A stretch of 64,000 nt of DNA, from contig NZ_CP041687.1 of the NCBI RefSeq assembly GCF_007362475.1, positions 186,001 to 250,000 on the forward strand, read 5' to 3'. Within the stretch, counting starts at the first letter, position 1; each line of letters opens with the position of its first letter. Shown here piece by piece: positions 36,668 through 45,429 of the stretch. The stretch is from Chryseobacterium sp. SNU WT5 (GTDB taxonomy: Bacteria; Bacteroidota; Bacteroidia; Flavobacteriales; Weeksellaceae). A program made the translations under genes and the position numbers. A model generated the notes under the pieces. It saw nothing but the letters and a program-made list of their open reading frames with translations. It searched no databases and had not been told where the DNA came from.

Positions 36668-37282
36668 ATGAAAAAGATTTCTATTTTATTCCTATTATTT
36701 TCTGTTTTCGCTTTTTCTCAAAAATATACAAAACAGGAAATTTCTCGAATTACAGAAGGTAATATTGAAACTGCTCTTCCTATATTTCAGACTTCAGATT
36801 CTTTGCAACATTATGTTTTACTCGATCAATCGATTGACGCAAATCCCAAAGATAAATATACCAAAATTTTGGTCAACCGTATGAAACTTGCACTTCTTTC
36901 TACAGGAAGTGGTGTCGGAATCGCTGCACCACAAGTTGGAATTAATCGAAATATAATTTGGGCAAAACGGTTTGATAAAGAAGATAAACCTTTGGAATAT
37001 TTTATTAATCCGAAAATTCTTTGGCGTTCAGAAGTTTTGAATTTTGGTCCTGAAGGTGATTTATCCATCAAAGTTTTCAGAGATTATTTTTATAGAAGTC
37101 AAGTTATTCAGTTGGAATATTTTGATTTAAATGGAAAGAAACACACCGAAATTGTGGAAGGTTTCACAGCGGTAATCTTACAGCACGAAATCGATCATCT
37201 TTCTGGGATTTTAATTTCTGATAAAATTGAAAATCAGAAAATGAAGACTTTCGAAAAAGTAGAATTGTATAAAGAACTGTAA
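36668..37282 (+). CDS. Secreted peptide-deformylase-like protein with altered metal motif
   Basis: A 204-residue protein with a signal peptide (MKKISILFLLFSVFAFSQ) ahead of a peptide-deformylase fold. Motif 1 GVGIAAPQ (82-89) and motif 3 QHEIDH (172-177) are intact, but motif 2 reads EGDLS (129-133), with Asp131 in place of the metal-binding Cys of EGCLS. Cytoplasmic deformylase removes formyl from new proteins; an exported copy cannot serve nascent chains. It may be an exported hydrolase or a binding protein with a different metal site. It forms an operon with the ABM gene. Confidence 0.85.
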   Translation: MKKISILFLLFSVFAFSQKYTKQEISRITEGNIETALPIFQTSDSLQHYVLLDQSIDANPKDKYTKILVNRMKLALLSTGSGVGIAAPQVGINRNIIWAKRFDKEDKPLEYFINPKILWRSEVLNFGPEGDLSIKVFRDYFYRSQVIQLEYFDLNGKKHTEIVEGFTAVILQHEIDHLSGILISDKIENQKMKTFEKVELYKEL

Positions 37283-37289
37283 TTTGTTG

Positions 37290-37318
37290 CTCACAGATTT
37301 CACAGATTTTCACAGATT
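37290..37318 (+). repeat. Left arm of a 29-base inverted repeat
   Basis: CTCACAGATTTCACAGATTT and the following CACAGATT, inverted relative to 37417-37445 with 27 of 29 matches. Within each arm the unit CACAGATT is repeated three times. Confidence 0.75.
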
Positions 37319-37379
37319 CTTATAAAAATGTTTTCTGCTAATTGCTTTGTTAGGAGTTCAATTTTAAAATTACAAATAA

Positions 37380-37405
37380 AAAATCACCTTATTTTAGGTG
37401 ATTTT
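37380..37405. terminator. Bidirectional terminator
   Basis: AAAATCACCT-TATTTT-AGGTGATTTT between the convergent deformylase-like and lipB genes. Confidence 0.9.
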
Positions 37406-37416
37406 CTGTTTTATTT

Positions 37417-37445
37417 AATCTGTGAAAATCCGTGTAATCTGTGAG
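37417..37445 (-). repeat. Right arm of a 29-base inverted repeat
   Basis: Inverted copy of 37290-37318 (two mismatches), ending eight bases before the lipB stop codon. Loop between the arms is about 98 bases and holds the terminator. Confidence 0.75.
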
Positions 37446-37453
37446 AAAAAATA

Positions 37454-38176
37454 TTAAACGATCTGTGCTTCAAAAACATCACAAAAATGTTTTTTAATCT
37501 TCTCTTTAACTTCAGCCATTTCGGCGTCAGAAAATTCCCGTTCTAATTCTCTTTGCAAAGAAGTCACGCCTTTATCTTTAATTCCGCACGCAATAATATA
37601 TTCGAAATAGCGTAAATCAGTGTTTACATTCAAAGCAAAACCATGCATGGTCACCCATTTCGAAGTTTTCACGCCCATCGCACAGATTTTTCGGGCGTAA
37701 GGTTTTCCAACATCCAGCCAAACTCCGGTTTCACCTTCGCTTCTCTCGCCTTTCAACCCATATTCTGCAATCGTACGAATAATCACTTCCTCCAAATTCC
37801 GCATATATAGATGAATGTCGGATTTAAAATTGTCCAAATCCAAAATCGGATATCCTACAATCTGTCCGAAACCGTGATACGTAATATCTCCACCGCGATT
37901 CGTCTTTACAAAAGTCGCATTGATTTCTTCTAACTTCTTCGCATTCGCCAGCATATTATGCTCGTCCCCAGACTTCCCAATCGTATAAACATGTGGGTGC
38001 TCTACAAACAATAAAAAATTCGGAGTTTCTACCTGTTCGTCGTCAGTTCGGCTGCGATTTGCCAATTTCAAATCGATGATTTCCTTCATCAATTTTTCCT
38101 GAAATTCAAAAGCCGGTTCATAATCCATCAAACCTAATTCCTGAAACTGCAAAGTTCTATTCTGTGTGCTTGTCAT
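37454..38176 (-). CDS. lipB: Octanoyl-[ACP]:protein transferase
   Basis: Transfers octanoate from acyl carrier protein to lipoyl-domain lysines, the first step of lipoate synthesis. The 240-residue sequence has RGGDITYHGFGQ, RKICAMGVKTSKWVTMHGFA (catalytic Lys in MGVK) and IIACGIKDKGVTSL (catalytic Cys). Phe replaces the usual Pro in YHGPGQ. Length fits the family with an N-terminal extension. It may supply lipoyl groups for the E2 protein encoded upstream, although they are separate units. Confidence 0.93.
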   Translation of the reverse strand: MTSTQNRTLQFQELGLMDYEPAFEFQEKLMKEIIDLKLANRSRTDDEQVETPNFLLFVEHPHVYTIGKSGDEHNMLANAKKLEEINATFVKTNRGGDITYHGFGQIVGYPILDLDNFKSDIHLYMRNLEEVIIRTIAEYGLKGERSEGETGVWLDVGKPYARKICAMGVKTSKWVTMHGFALNVNTDLRYFEYIIACGIKDKGVTSLQRELEREFSDAEMAEVKEKIKKHFCDVFEAQIV

Positions 38177-38190
38177 TTTATTTTCTGTTT

Positions 38191-38332
38191 TTGGGCAATC
38201 CCCTCGTTACCTTTCCTTAGCGCTGTTAGGGCTTAAAGCCCTAACAGCGCTTTCCCAACGCTAACTCGGGTCGGGCTATCCGTTGCAACCTTTTTTTTCA
38301 AAAAAGGATTTCCACTCCTATCCCTATTGCAG
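38191..38332. repeat. Dispersed palindromic repeat element
   Basis: An element of about 140 bases starting near GGGCAATCCCCTCG and ending near CTATCCCTATTGC. It contains a perfect 16-base inverted repeat AGCGCTGTTAGGGCTT / AAGCCCTAACAGCGCT (38219-38234 and 38236-38251) with a single base between, and a second AT hairpin (CCTTTTTTTTCAAAAAAGG). The organisation recalls intergenic repeats common in flavobacteria. It lies between trpA and lipB. Confidence 0.7.
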
Positions 38333-38409
38333 GATTTCGCTTCTTCAAATTTTTGTTATAAATGAAAGTATTCTTCTAGCCCGATTTTTTCCTGGGCAAA
38401 TTTATAAAA

Positions 38410-39147
38410 TTAATTTATTATGCTACGAATAAAATCTTCTCCTTTTTTTGCCCAGTCTTCATTATTAAGCAAAATATTCACGAAAGCAGTTCCGATAATT
38501 CCGCCATCTGCTTTTTCGGTAACCTTATTAAAATCAGATTTATTTTTTATTCCAAACCCAATCATCACCGGGTTTTTTAAACCTAAAGTAGAAAGTCGAT
38601 TCAGGTATTCTTCATTATTGATTTCTTTCGCATTATTCCCGGTTGTAGAAGAACTTGAAACCGCATACAAAAATCCCGAGCTCAACGAATCCAGATATTT
38701 AATTCTGTCGTCCGAAGTTTCTGGCGTTACTAAAAAGATGAAATTCAGATTGTATTTTTCTAAAATTGTTCGGTAATTTTTTTCAAATTCCACGGGTGGC
38801 AAATCGGGAATGATCAATCCTGAAACGCCGGAATCTTTACATCTTTTGCAGAAATCTTCGAATCCAAAACTTAAAACCGGATTTATATATCCCATTAAAA
38901 TAATCGGAATATTCATTTCTCCTTTTACTGATTGTAATTGTCTGAAAAGTTCTGCGATCGTCATCCCATTTTTCAACGCAAATTCGTGCGCTCTTTGAAT
39001 CACCGGTCCATCCGCAACCGGATCAGAATAAGGCATTCCGATTTCGATATAATCTGCGCCAGAATCTTGGATGAGTTTTAATATTTCCGTTGTATCATTC
39101 AACGTGGGAACTCCCGCTGTGAAATATATGTTGAGTTTCTTTTTCAT
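38410..39147 (-). CDS. trpA: Tryptophan synthase alpha chain
   Basis: Cleaves indole-3-glycerol phosphate to indole and glyceraldehyde 3-phosphate. Length 245 is slightly short of E. coli but normal for Bacteroidetes. The catalytic residues are in YIEIGMPYSDPVADGPVIQ (Glu and Asp), and the phosphate site in GFGIKNKSDFN and GGIIGTAFV. It is the last gene of the trp operon; a spacer of 40 bases follows trpB. Confidence 0.96.
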   Translation of the reverse strand: MKKKLNIYFTAGVPTLNDTTEILKLIQDSGADYIEIGMPYSDPVADGPVIQRAHEFALKNGMTIAELFRQLQSVKGEMNIPIILMGYINPVLSFGFEDFCKRCKDSGVSGLIIPDLPPVEFEKNYRTILEKYNLNFIFLVTPETSDDRIKYLDSLSSGFLYAVSSSSTTGNNAKEINNEEYLNRLSTLGLKNPVMIGFGIKNKSDFNKVTEKADGGIIGTAFVNILLNNEDWAKKGEDFIRSIIN

Positions 39148-39187
39148 TTTCGATTAAATTTGAGATGAATAATTTATACTTCAGAAT

Positions 39188-40369
39188 TTATAATATCGAC
39201 AGATAAGTTTCCATATCCTTATCCCCTCTTCCGCTCAAACAGATCACAACGACATCGTCTTTTTCGAATTTTTTCTTTCCCAAAACTGCCAACGCATGAG
39301 CCGATTCCAAAGCCGGAATAATTCCTTCAATTTGCGTTAATTCGAAGGCAGATCTCAAGGCTTCATCATCGGTAATGCTGAAAAACTCTGCTCTGTTTTC
39401 TGTAAAAAGGTTTGCATGCATTGGTCCAATTCCTGGATAATCCAAACCTGCAGAAATCGAATGAGGTTCGATGACTTGCCCATCTTCCGTTTGCATCACA
39501 ATACTTTTACTTCCATGCAACACACCTAAAGTTCCTAAAAAAGTCGTAGCCGCCGATTTCCCCGAATCCAAACCAAAACCTCCTGCTTCTGCCGCAATTA
39601 GTTGAACGCTCGGTTCATCTACAAAATGGTAGAAAGTCCCAGCAGCATTACTTCCACCGCCAACACAAGCGATCACGTAATCCGGATTTTCACGTCCGAT
39701 CTTCTCTTTTAACTGCCATTTTATTTCCTCCGAAATCACACTTTGAAAACGCGATACCAAGTCCGGAAAAGGATGCGGCCCAACCACACTTCCGATAATA
39801 TAATGCGTAGTCGAAGCATTATTGATCCAATCTCGCAACGCTTCATTTACGGCATCTTTCAAAGTTTTAGAACCTGAAGTGGCGGGAATTACCGTTGCTC
39901 CCAACATTTTCATTCGTCCAACATTTGGAGCTTGGCGTGCGATATCGACTTCCCCCATATAAACGATACATTCCAGATTCATCAAAGCACACGCAGTTGC
40001 CGTTGCCACACCATGTTGACCGGCACCGGTTTCTGCGATGATTCGTTTTTTTCCTAATTTTTTCGCCAGTAAAACCTGCCCTAAAGCGTTATTGATTTTG
40101 TGCGCTCCAGTATGATTCAAATCTTCTCTTTTTAGATATACTTGAGTTTGATATTTTTCACTTAAATTCTTGGCATAATATAAAGGAGTTGCTCGTCCAA
40201 CATAGTTTTTTAGAAGATCTTGATATTCATTTTGGAATTCTTCCGAATTGATAATTTTTAAATAATTATGTTGTAGTTCCTCCACATTTGGATACAACAT
40301 TTCGGGAACGAATGCGCCACCAAATTCTCCGTAGTATCCGTTTTCGTCGGGGTTTTTATATGTTTTCAT
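39188..40369 (-). CDS. trpB: Tryptophan synthase beta chain
   Basis: PLP enzyme joining indole with serine to make tryptophan. 393 residues; [13 protein letters not shown] carries the PLP lysine, [11 protein letters not shown] binds phosphate, and [13 protein letters not shown] marks the N-terminus of a trpB1-type subunit. It is separated from the rest of the operon by the transposase insertion upstream (40445-40897). Confidence 0.97.
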   Translation of the reverse strand: MKTYKNPDENGYYGEFGGAFVPEMLYPNVEELQHNYLKIINSEEFQNEYQDLLKNYVGRATPLYYAKNLSEKYQTQVYLKREDLNHTGAHKINNALGQVLLAKKLGKKRIIAETGAGQHGVATATACALMNLECIVYMGEVDIARQAPNVGRMKMLGATVIPATSGSKTLKDAVNEALRDWINNASTTHYIIGSVVGPHPFPDLVSRFQSVISEEIKWQLKEKIGRENPDYVIACVGGGSNAAGTFYHFVDEPSVQLIAAEAGGFGLDSGKSAATTFLGTLGVLHGSKSIVMQTEDGQVIEPHSISAGLDYPGIGPMHANLFTENRAEFFSITDDEALRSAFELTQIEGIIPALESAHALAVLGKKKFEKDDVVVICLSGRGDKDMETYLSIL

Positions 40370-40385
40370 TTTTTAATTTTATTTA

Positions 40386-40441
40386 GAGCCACGAAGTGGC
40401 GATTTAACAAAGAATAGGATGAAATCCTATTAATACGAATG
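40386..40441. repeat. REP-like two-hairpin element, left copy
   Basis: Two hairpins about 12 bases apart: GCCAC-GAA-GTGGC (40388-40400) and AATAGGAT-GAA-ATCCTATT (40413-40431), then TAATACGAATG. It is an inverted partner of the element at 40911-40970 across the transposase gene. Confidence 0.8.
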
Positions 40442-40444
40442 GTG

Positions 40445-40897
40445 TCAATCCCAAAGGTATTTTTCCTCATATTCAACCCTATTATCAATTAATATTTTCA
40501 CGAATTCATTTTTAAAATCGATCTCTTTATGATGTTCTCGCTGATTTTTAATATATTTTTTAATTGGTTCCAAGTTGTTTTTACAAACCGAAAACGCACC
40601 ATAACCATCCTGCCAAAAAAATTGTTCGTACTTACTTCCTTTCGTTTTGATCCATTTAGAAGAATGGGCTTTGATTTCCTGCACCAATTTCATCAACGCA
40701 ATTTTTCTTGAAAGCAAACATAAAATATGAATATGATTATCTGTTCCCCCAATTTGGATCGCTGTACTTTCAAAACTTTTGCAAATAGTTGCAATATATC
40801 TGAACGATTCTTCTTCTATTTCTATATCGATAAAATCATTTCTATGTTTTGTGCTGAAAACGATATGGACGTAATTTTTGACTAATGATTGTGCCAT
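40445..40897 (-). mobile_element. RAYT-like Y1 (IS200/IS605-type) transposase
   Basis: A 150-residue single-strand transposase with the HUH motif DNHIHIL and the catalytic tyrosine in IKKYIKNQREHH; the start MAQSLVKNYVHIVFSTKHR and the end VEYEEKYLWD are typical of the family in Bacteroidetes. It has no TnpB partner. Two-hairpin palindromic repeats flank it in inverted orientation, as expected for a REP-associated tyrosine transposase (RAYT). It is intact and sits inside the trp operon between trpF and trpB in the same direction, so it is probably read with the operon. Confidence 0.85.
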
Positions 40898-40910
40898 TGC
40901 TGCGTTTTTT

Positions 40911-40970
40911 TAATTCATCATTAATAGGATTTCATCCTATCCTTTATTAAGACGTCGCTTCGCGACTTAA
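40911..40970. repeat. REP-like two-hairpin element, right copy
   Basis: AATAGGAT-TTC-ATCCTAT (40923-40940) and GTCGC-TTC-GCGAC (40954-40966), the reverse complement of which aligns closely with 40386-40441. The end of trpF, including its stop at 40947-40949, lies in this element. Confidence 0.8.
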
Positions 40971-41624
40971 TCTATTTTTAAACTTAAGAATTTTCTTAAC
41001 ATCCTTATTCCCAGGTTCAATTTCAAATTTTGAATTGATATCTAATGCAAAAGGTTTTTGCTTTAATAATTTTAGATTTTCAATATTCTCTTCAGAAATT
41101 CCGCCGCTTAAGAAATAAGGTTTGTTAATTTCTAAATCATTTAAAATTTGCCAATCAAAGGATTTCCCCGTTCCACCAAATGATTTGGAATCGGTATCGA
41201 AAAGGAAGTAATCAATTTCGGATTTTAGATTTTGAATTTTGAATTTTAAATTTTCTAATTCAGTTCTTACTCTAAAAACTTTGATCAATTTTATCTCTGG
41301 ATTTAGCTTTTTCTTTAATTCAGAAATAAAATCGTCACTTTCATCACCGTGAAGCTGGATGTAATTAAGACCGGCTTGTTGGGAAATTTCAATAATATTC
41401 TCTACCGTTTCATTGACAAAAACTCCAATTTTTCCGTGATGAGCGATTGATTTTATTTCATCTAAAGTCAAAAAACTCAAAACATATCGCGGCGATTTTT
41501 CGTAAAAAATAAAGCCCAAAAAATCGATATTCAAAGAAATTAGTTCTTCGATTTGATCAAGTTTTGTTAAACCGCAAACTTTTACCTTTGGTTGTTGGTT
41601 GTCGTTTTTTGCTTGTTGGTCCAT
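40947..41624 (-). CDS. trpF: Phosphoribosylanthranilate isomerase
   Basis: Isomerises phosphoribosylanthranilate in tryptophan synthesis. 225 residues with the catalytic Cys in KVCGLTK, HGDESDDF in the middle and the catalytic Asp in FALDINSKFE. The last residues (about LSREATS) are encoded by the flanking REP-like hairpin, which also supplies the stop, so the natural C-terminus was probably replaced by the insertion. The catalytic core is untouched. The Lys/Asn-rich stretch about residues 120-140 is a low-complexity insert. Confidence 0.95.
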   Translation of the reverse strand: MDQQAKNDNQQPKVKVCGLTKLDQIEELISLNIDFLGFIFYEKSPRYVLSFLTLDEIKSIAHHGKIGVFVNETVENIIEISQQAGLNYIQLHGDESDDFISELKKKLNPEIKLIKVFRVRTELENLKFKIQNLKSEIDYFLFDTDSKSFGGTGKSFDWQILNDLEINKPYFLSGGISEENIENLKLLKQKPFALDINSKFEIEPGNKDVKKILKFKNRLSREATS

Positions 41625-41639
41625 TCTAACTTCTAAAAT

Positions 41640-42419
41640 CTAATTTCTAACTTCTACTATAAATTCTTCAAACGCTTTCCCCGGATTCTCATTTCGCATG
41701 AAATATTCACCCATTAAAAATCCGTCAAATCCTTTCTTTTTCAAAAATAGATAATCTTCAATGGAGTAAATTCCACTTTCAGCAACTGACAACGTTTCTT
41801 TCGGCAGTAGGTTTTTTAAATTAACAGAATGTTGTAAATCGACTTTGAAATCTTGCAGGTTTCGATTATTAATTCCGACTAAATCAATATTTTTATTGAA
41901 ATGTTTTAATTCTTCTTCGGTATGAATTTCTAGTAAAACTTCTAAACCTAATTCATGAGACAATTCCGTAAATTCCTGCACTTGTAAAGATGAAAGACAA
42001 GATGCGATCAACAAAATAACATCGGCTCCAGTGGCTTTCGCTTCATAAAATTGATATTCATCAATCATAAAATCTTTACGCAAAATCGGAATTGAAATAT
42101 CATTTCGTACTTTTAAAATATCTTCTAATTTTCCGCCAAAAAATTGTTCATCAGTTAAGATTGAAATTCCACCCGATCCAAATTTTTCATACGATTTTGT
42201 GACTTCTAAAACATCAGCTTTATCATTGATAATTCCTTTACTCGGCGACTTTCTTTTGAATTCAGAGATAACTCCACTCCCCGATTTCACGGATTCTTTT
42301 AAGGAAAAAGTCTGGCGGGTAAAAAGTTCAGAATCTTTTAATTCAGTCAAAGGAATCTTCTTTTTAGAGTCCGCGACTTCAATCTTTTTTTGTTCAATTA
42401 TTTTATCGAGAATATTCAT
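41640..42419 (-). CDS. trpC: Indole-3-glycerol phosphate synthase
   Basis: Ring-closes carboxyphenylaminodeoxyribulose 5-phosphate to indole-3-glycerol phosphate. 259 residues; conserved SEFKRKSPSKG near residue 53 (catalytic Lys), ISILTDEQFFGG, ILRKDFMIDEYQ and VGINNRNL. It lies two bases downstream of trpD and 15 bases before trpF, and is a stand-alone enzyme, not fused to TrpF. Confidence 0.96.
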   Translation of the reverse strand: MNILDKIIEQKKIEVADSKKKIPLTELKDSELFTRQTFSLKESVKSGSGVISEFKRKSPSKGIINDKADVLEVTKSYEKFGSGGISILTDEQFFGGKLEDILKVRNDISIPILRKDFMIDEYQFYEAKATGADVILLIASCLSSLQVQEFTELSHELGLEVLLEIHTEEELKHFNKNIDLVGINNRNLQDFKVDLQHSVNLKNLLPKETLSVAESGIYSIEDYLFLKKKGFDGFLMGEYFMRNENPGKAFEEFIVEVRN

Positions 42420-42421
42420 CT

Positions 42422-43408
42422 TTAATCAATTAAAACATTTAAACAATTCAAGGCTTTTCCTTCCATAAAACTTTCTTTCGCCATCATTAAGCAATTTTCA
42501 TAATTGCCATATTTTTCTGTATTCTTCAAAGCCATGGCGGCGTTTGCTAAAACAACAGCGTTTTGTTCGTAAGTTCCTTTTCCTTCTAATATAGTTTTAA
42601 AAATTTCCGCTGCTTCTTCAATACTGTTTCCGCCGAAAATGGTTTCAGGATCAATATTTCTGAATTGTAATTCTTCGGCTGAATAGATCTTCTCGCCATT
42701 TTTATCCATGATTTTCGTATCGCTCGTTAAACTGATTTCGTCGTAACCATCCAAAGCATTTACAAGCAAAAAGTCCGCGTTTTTCTTTTGCAGCAAATAC
42801 TGGTAAATTCTTGCGATCTCCAAATTCGCCACACCAATCATGGTATATCTTGGTTTCGCAGGATTGATCAATGGACCTAATAAATTGAAGAACGTTTTCA
42901 AGCCAATATTTTTACGCATCGGTGCAATTGATTTCAGAGAAGTATGAAAAATCGGTGCGTGTAAATAACAGAAATTTCCTTTTTCCAAATCACTTTTCAA
43001 CTCGGCTTCTGTCTCTTTAAATCGATATCCAAGAGTCTCCAAAACATTTGACGCTCCACTAATAGTTGACGCCGCGTAATTGCCATGTTTGGCTACTTTT
43101 TGCCCAGTTCCGGCAACTACCAAACTCGCTAAAGTCGAAATGTTAAATGTGTTTTTTCCGTCGCCACCAGTTCCGACAATGTCTACCAAATCATCCGTTC
43201 CCAAATTGATTTGAGGCGCTAATTGTTGCAATGCTTCGGTAAAACCTTCTAACTCCGCCAACGTGATACTTCGCATCAAAAAAACGGTAACGAATGAAGT
43301 GACTTCAATTTCATTAAAGATATCCTTTGAAATTTCGAGTAAGATCGATTTCGCCTGGGCTTTACTTAATGTTTGATGGTCGAATAAATATTGTAAAATT
43401 TCTTTCAT
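42422..43408 (-). CDS. trpD: Anthranilate phosphoribosyltransferase
   Basis: Adds phosphoribosyl to anthranilate. 328 residues; the PRPP-binding segment is DIVGTGGDGKNTFNIST, followed by VAKHGNYAASTISGASNVLE and the anthranilate-site FFNLLGPLINPAKP. The N-terminal helical domain is normal. It follows trpG by one base, indicating translational coupling. Confidence 0.97.
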   Translation of the reverse strand: MKEILQYLFDHQTLSKAQAKSILLEISKDIFNEIEVTSFVTVFLMRSITLAELEGFTEALQQLAPQINLGTDDLVDIVGTGGDGKNTFNISTLASLVVAGTGQKVAKHGNYAASTISGASNVLETLGYRFKETEAELKSDLEKGNFCYLHAPIFHTSLKSIAPMRKNIGLKTFFNLLGPLINPAKPRYTMIGVANLEIARIYQYLLQKKNADFLLVNALDGYDEISLTSDTKIMDKNGEKIYSAEELQFRNIDPETIFGGNSIEEAAEIFKTILEGKGTYEQNAVVLANAAMALKNTEKYGNYENCLMMAKESFMEGKALNCLNVLID

Positions 43409-43409
43409 T

Positions 43410-43979
43410 TTAATTCTTTAAAAAATTCTCAATAATCTTTTTTCCGTGCGGCGTTAAGATACTTTCTGGATGATACTGAACTGCCTGAACATCGTACGTT
43501 TTGTGTTGAAGCGACATAATCATTCCGTTTTCGTCAACTGAAGTAATTTCCAATTCTTCGGGGAAATCTTCAGGATTAACGGCCCAACTGTGATATCTTC
43601 CTACTTCCAAATTTTCGGGTAAATTTCTTAAAAGGGGTGCGTCTTTTTTTATTGTTTTTGCAGTGGTCGCGACACCGTGGTAGATTTCTGTTAAGTTAAT
43701 CAAACTTCCACCGAAAGCTTCTGCAATTGCTTGCTGACCAAGACAAACACCCAAAATGGATTTTGTCGGGGCGTATTTTTTAATCAGTTCAATTAAAATT
43801 CCGGCTTCACTTGGAATTCCGGGACCAGGTGAAAGAACAATTTTATCGTACTTTTCGCTTTCCTCCAAACCAATTTGATCATTGCGAAATACATCTACTT
43901 TATCGCCGCTGATTTGCTCAATCATCTGAACCAAATTATAAGTAAAACTGTCGTAATTATCGAAGACTAATATTTTCAT
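43410..43979 (-). CDS. trpG: Anthranilate synthase glutamine amidotransferase subunit
   Basis: Provides ammonia to TrpE from glutamine. 189 residues of the class I amidotransferase type; catalytic Cys in GVCLGQQAI and His-Glu in YHPESIL, with LSPGPGIPSEAG near residue 50. It could in principle also serve p-aminobenzoate synthesis. It follows trpE by 12 bases. Confidence 0.96.
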   Translation of the reverse strand: MKILVFDNYDSFTYNLVQMIEQISGDKVDVFRNDQIGLEESEKYDKIVLSPGPGIPSEAGILIELIKKYAPTKSILGVCLGQQAIAEAFGGSLINLTEIYHGVATTAKTIKKDAPLLRNLPENLEVGRYHSWAVNPEDFPEELEITSVDENGMIMSLQHKTYDVQAVQYHPESILTPHGKKIIENFLKN

Positions 43980-43991
43980 TTTTGTATTTTC

Positions 43992-45410
43992 TTAAATTGA
44001 TTCTGCTTTCTTAACAGCCATTTTCAAGGCATTCAGTTTATTGTTCACTTCCTGCAATTCATTTTCTGCCGTAGACTTCGCCACAATTCCGGCCCCTGCT
44101 TGATAATAAAGCGTGTTGTTTTTACTTAGAAAAGTCCGTATCATAATCGCCTGATTACAACTTCCGTCGAAACCGACAAAACCTATGCAACCTCCATAAA
44201 ACGAACGCGAAGTTTTCTCATAAGAATCAATTAATTCCATTGCTTTGTATTTCGGTGCGCCACTCAAAGTTCCTTGTGGAAAAGTAGTTGCAATCATTTC
44301 GTATGGATTTTGATTTTCTTCAACATCGGCTGTAACTTCACTGACCAAATGAATCACATGAGAAAAAAACTGAACTTCTTTCAATTTCGTCACCGTCGTG
44401 TTTTTTCCGCAAATACTTAAATCATTTCGCGCTAAATCTACCAACATCGTGTGTTCTGCGTTTTCTTTCGCATCTTTCTTCAATTCTTCTGCCGCTTCTA
44501 AATCTTTCTGAACTTCTCCAGTTCTTTTAAAAGTTCCTGCAATGGGATGAATGATCGCTTTTCCATTTTTAATGATCAGTTGACTTTCCGGACTGGAACC
44601 CATTAATTTGTAATCGCCGTAATCGAAGTAAAACAAATAAGGTGAAGGATTAATATGACGCAAAGCACGGTAAACATTGAATTCATCACCATTAAATTTC
44701 TGTTCAAATCTTCTACTCAAAACCAATTGAAAAACATCACCACGGAAACAGTGCTTTTTTGCAGTTTCAACCAATTCGCGATATTCTTCATCTTTTAAAT
44801 TGGACGTTTCATAATCAGTTATTTTAAAAGGAAAAATAGGAGCATTTTTTTGATTAATCAAATTTTCGATTTCGATGGTATTTGATTTTAAACCGTCGAT
44901 TTTATTTTCAATAATGAACATTTCATCGTTGTAATGGTTAATTGCGATTACATATTGGTAAAGGCGATATCTTAACAACGGAATTTTATTTTCTTCTGAA
45001 AGTTCTTTAAACTTGATGTTTTCAAAGAACGGAATTGCATCATAACTCGTATAACCAAAAAATCCTTGGGCGCTTTTTCCAATTTCTTTGGAAGGTTCTT
45101 CGCAAATAAAACTTTTGGTAAAATCATTGAGTAATTCACTCAATTTTTCTTTTTCTAAAGCGATTTTCTGAGGATTACCAAGAGGAAATTTAATTTCTGC
45201 TTCATTGTAATTTCGGATTTCAATTCCGGCAACCGCATTGATGGCGATGAAAGAAAAGTTGTTATCGGTATTTTGATTTCCGGCACTTTCCAACAAAATG
45301 GTATCACGAAATTTATCACGAAGTCGCAAGTAAATTCCTACCGGCGTGAAGAGATCGCTCATCACTGATTTTATGGTTGTTTTTATATTTATTGTGGTGT
45401 CGAAATTCAT
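43992..45410 (-). CDS. trpE: Anthranilate synthase component I
   Basis: Converts chorismate with ammonia to anthranilate, the committed step. 472 residues; the N-terminal tryptophan feedback site is in ILLESAGNQ (LLES motif), the catalytic domain has PSPYLFYFDYGDY, IAGTFKRTGE, FFSHVIHLVSEV and the C-terminal GAGIVAKSTAENELQE. It is the first structural gene, preceded by the attenuator and a REP-like repeat. Confidence 0.96.
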   Translation of the reverse strand: MNFDTTINIKTTIKSVMSDLFTPVGIYLRLRDKFRDTILLESAGNQNTDNNFSFIAINAVAGIEIRNYNEAEIKFPLGNPQKIALEKEKLSELLNDFTKSFICEEPSKEIGKSAQGFFGYTSYDAIPFFENIKFKELSEENKIPLLRYRLYQYVIAINHYNDEMFIIENKIDGLKSNTIEIENLINQKNAPIFPFKITDYETSNLKDEEYRELVETAKKHCFRGDVFQLVLSRRFEQKFNGDEFNVYRALRHINPSPYLFYFDYGDYKLMGSSPESQLIIKNGKAIIHPIAGTFKRTGEVQKDLEAAEELKKDAKENAEHTMLVDLARNDLSICGKNTTVTKLKEVQFFSHVIHLVSEVTADVEENQNPYEMIATTFPQGTLSGAPKYKAMELIDSYEKTSRSFYGGCIGFVGFDGSCNQAIMIRTFLSKNNTLYYQAGAGIVAKSTAENELQEVNNKLNALKMAVKKAESI

Positions 45411-45429
45411 TTGGCTTCTATTTTTTAAT

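Noticed and set aside
34899-38176. E2, ABM, deformylase-like and lipB genes as one lipoylation locus
   Set aside because: They are on different strands and separated by terminators and repeats; only the E2-LipB theme is shared.
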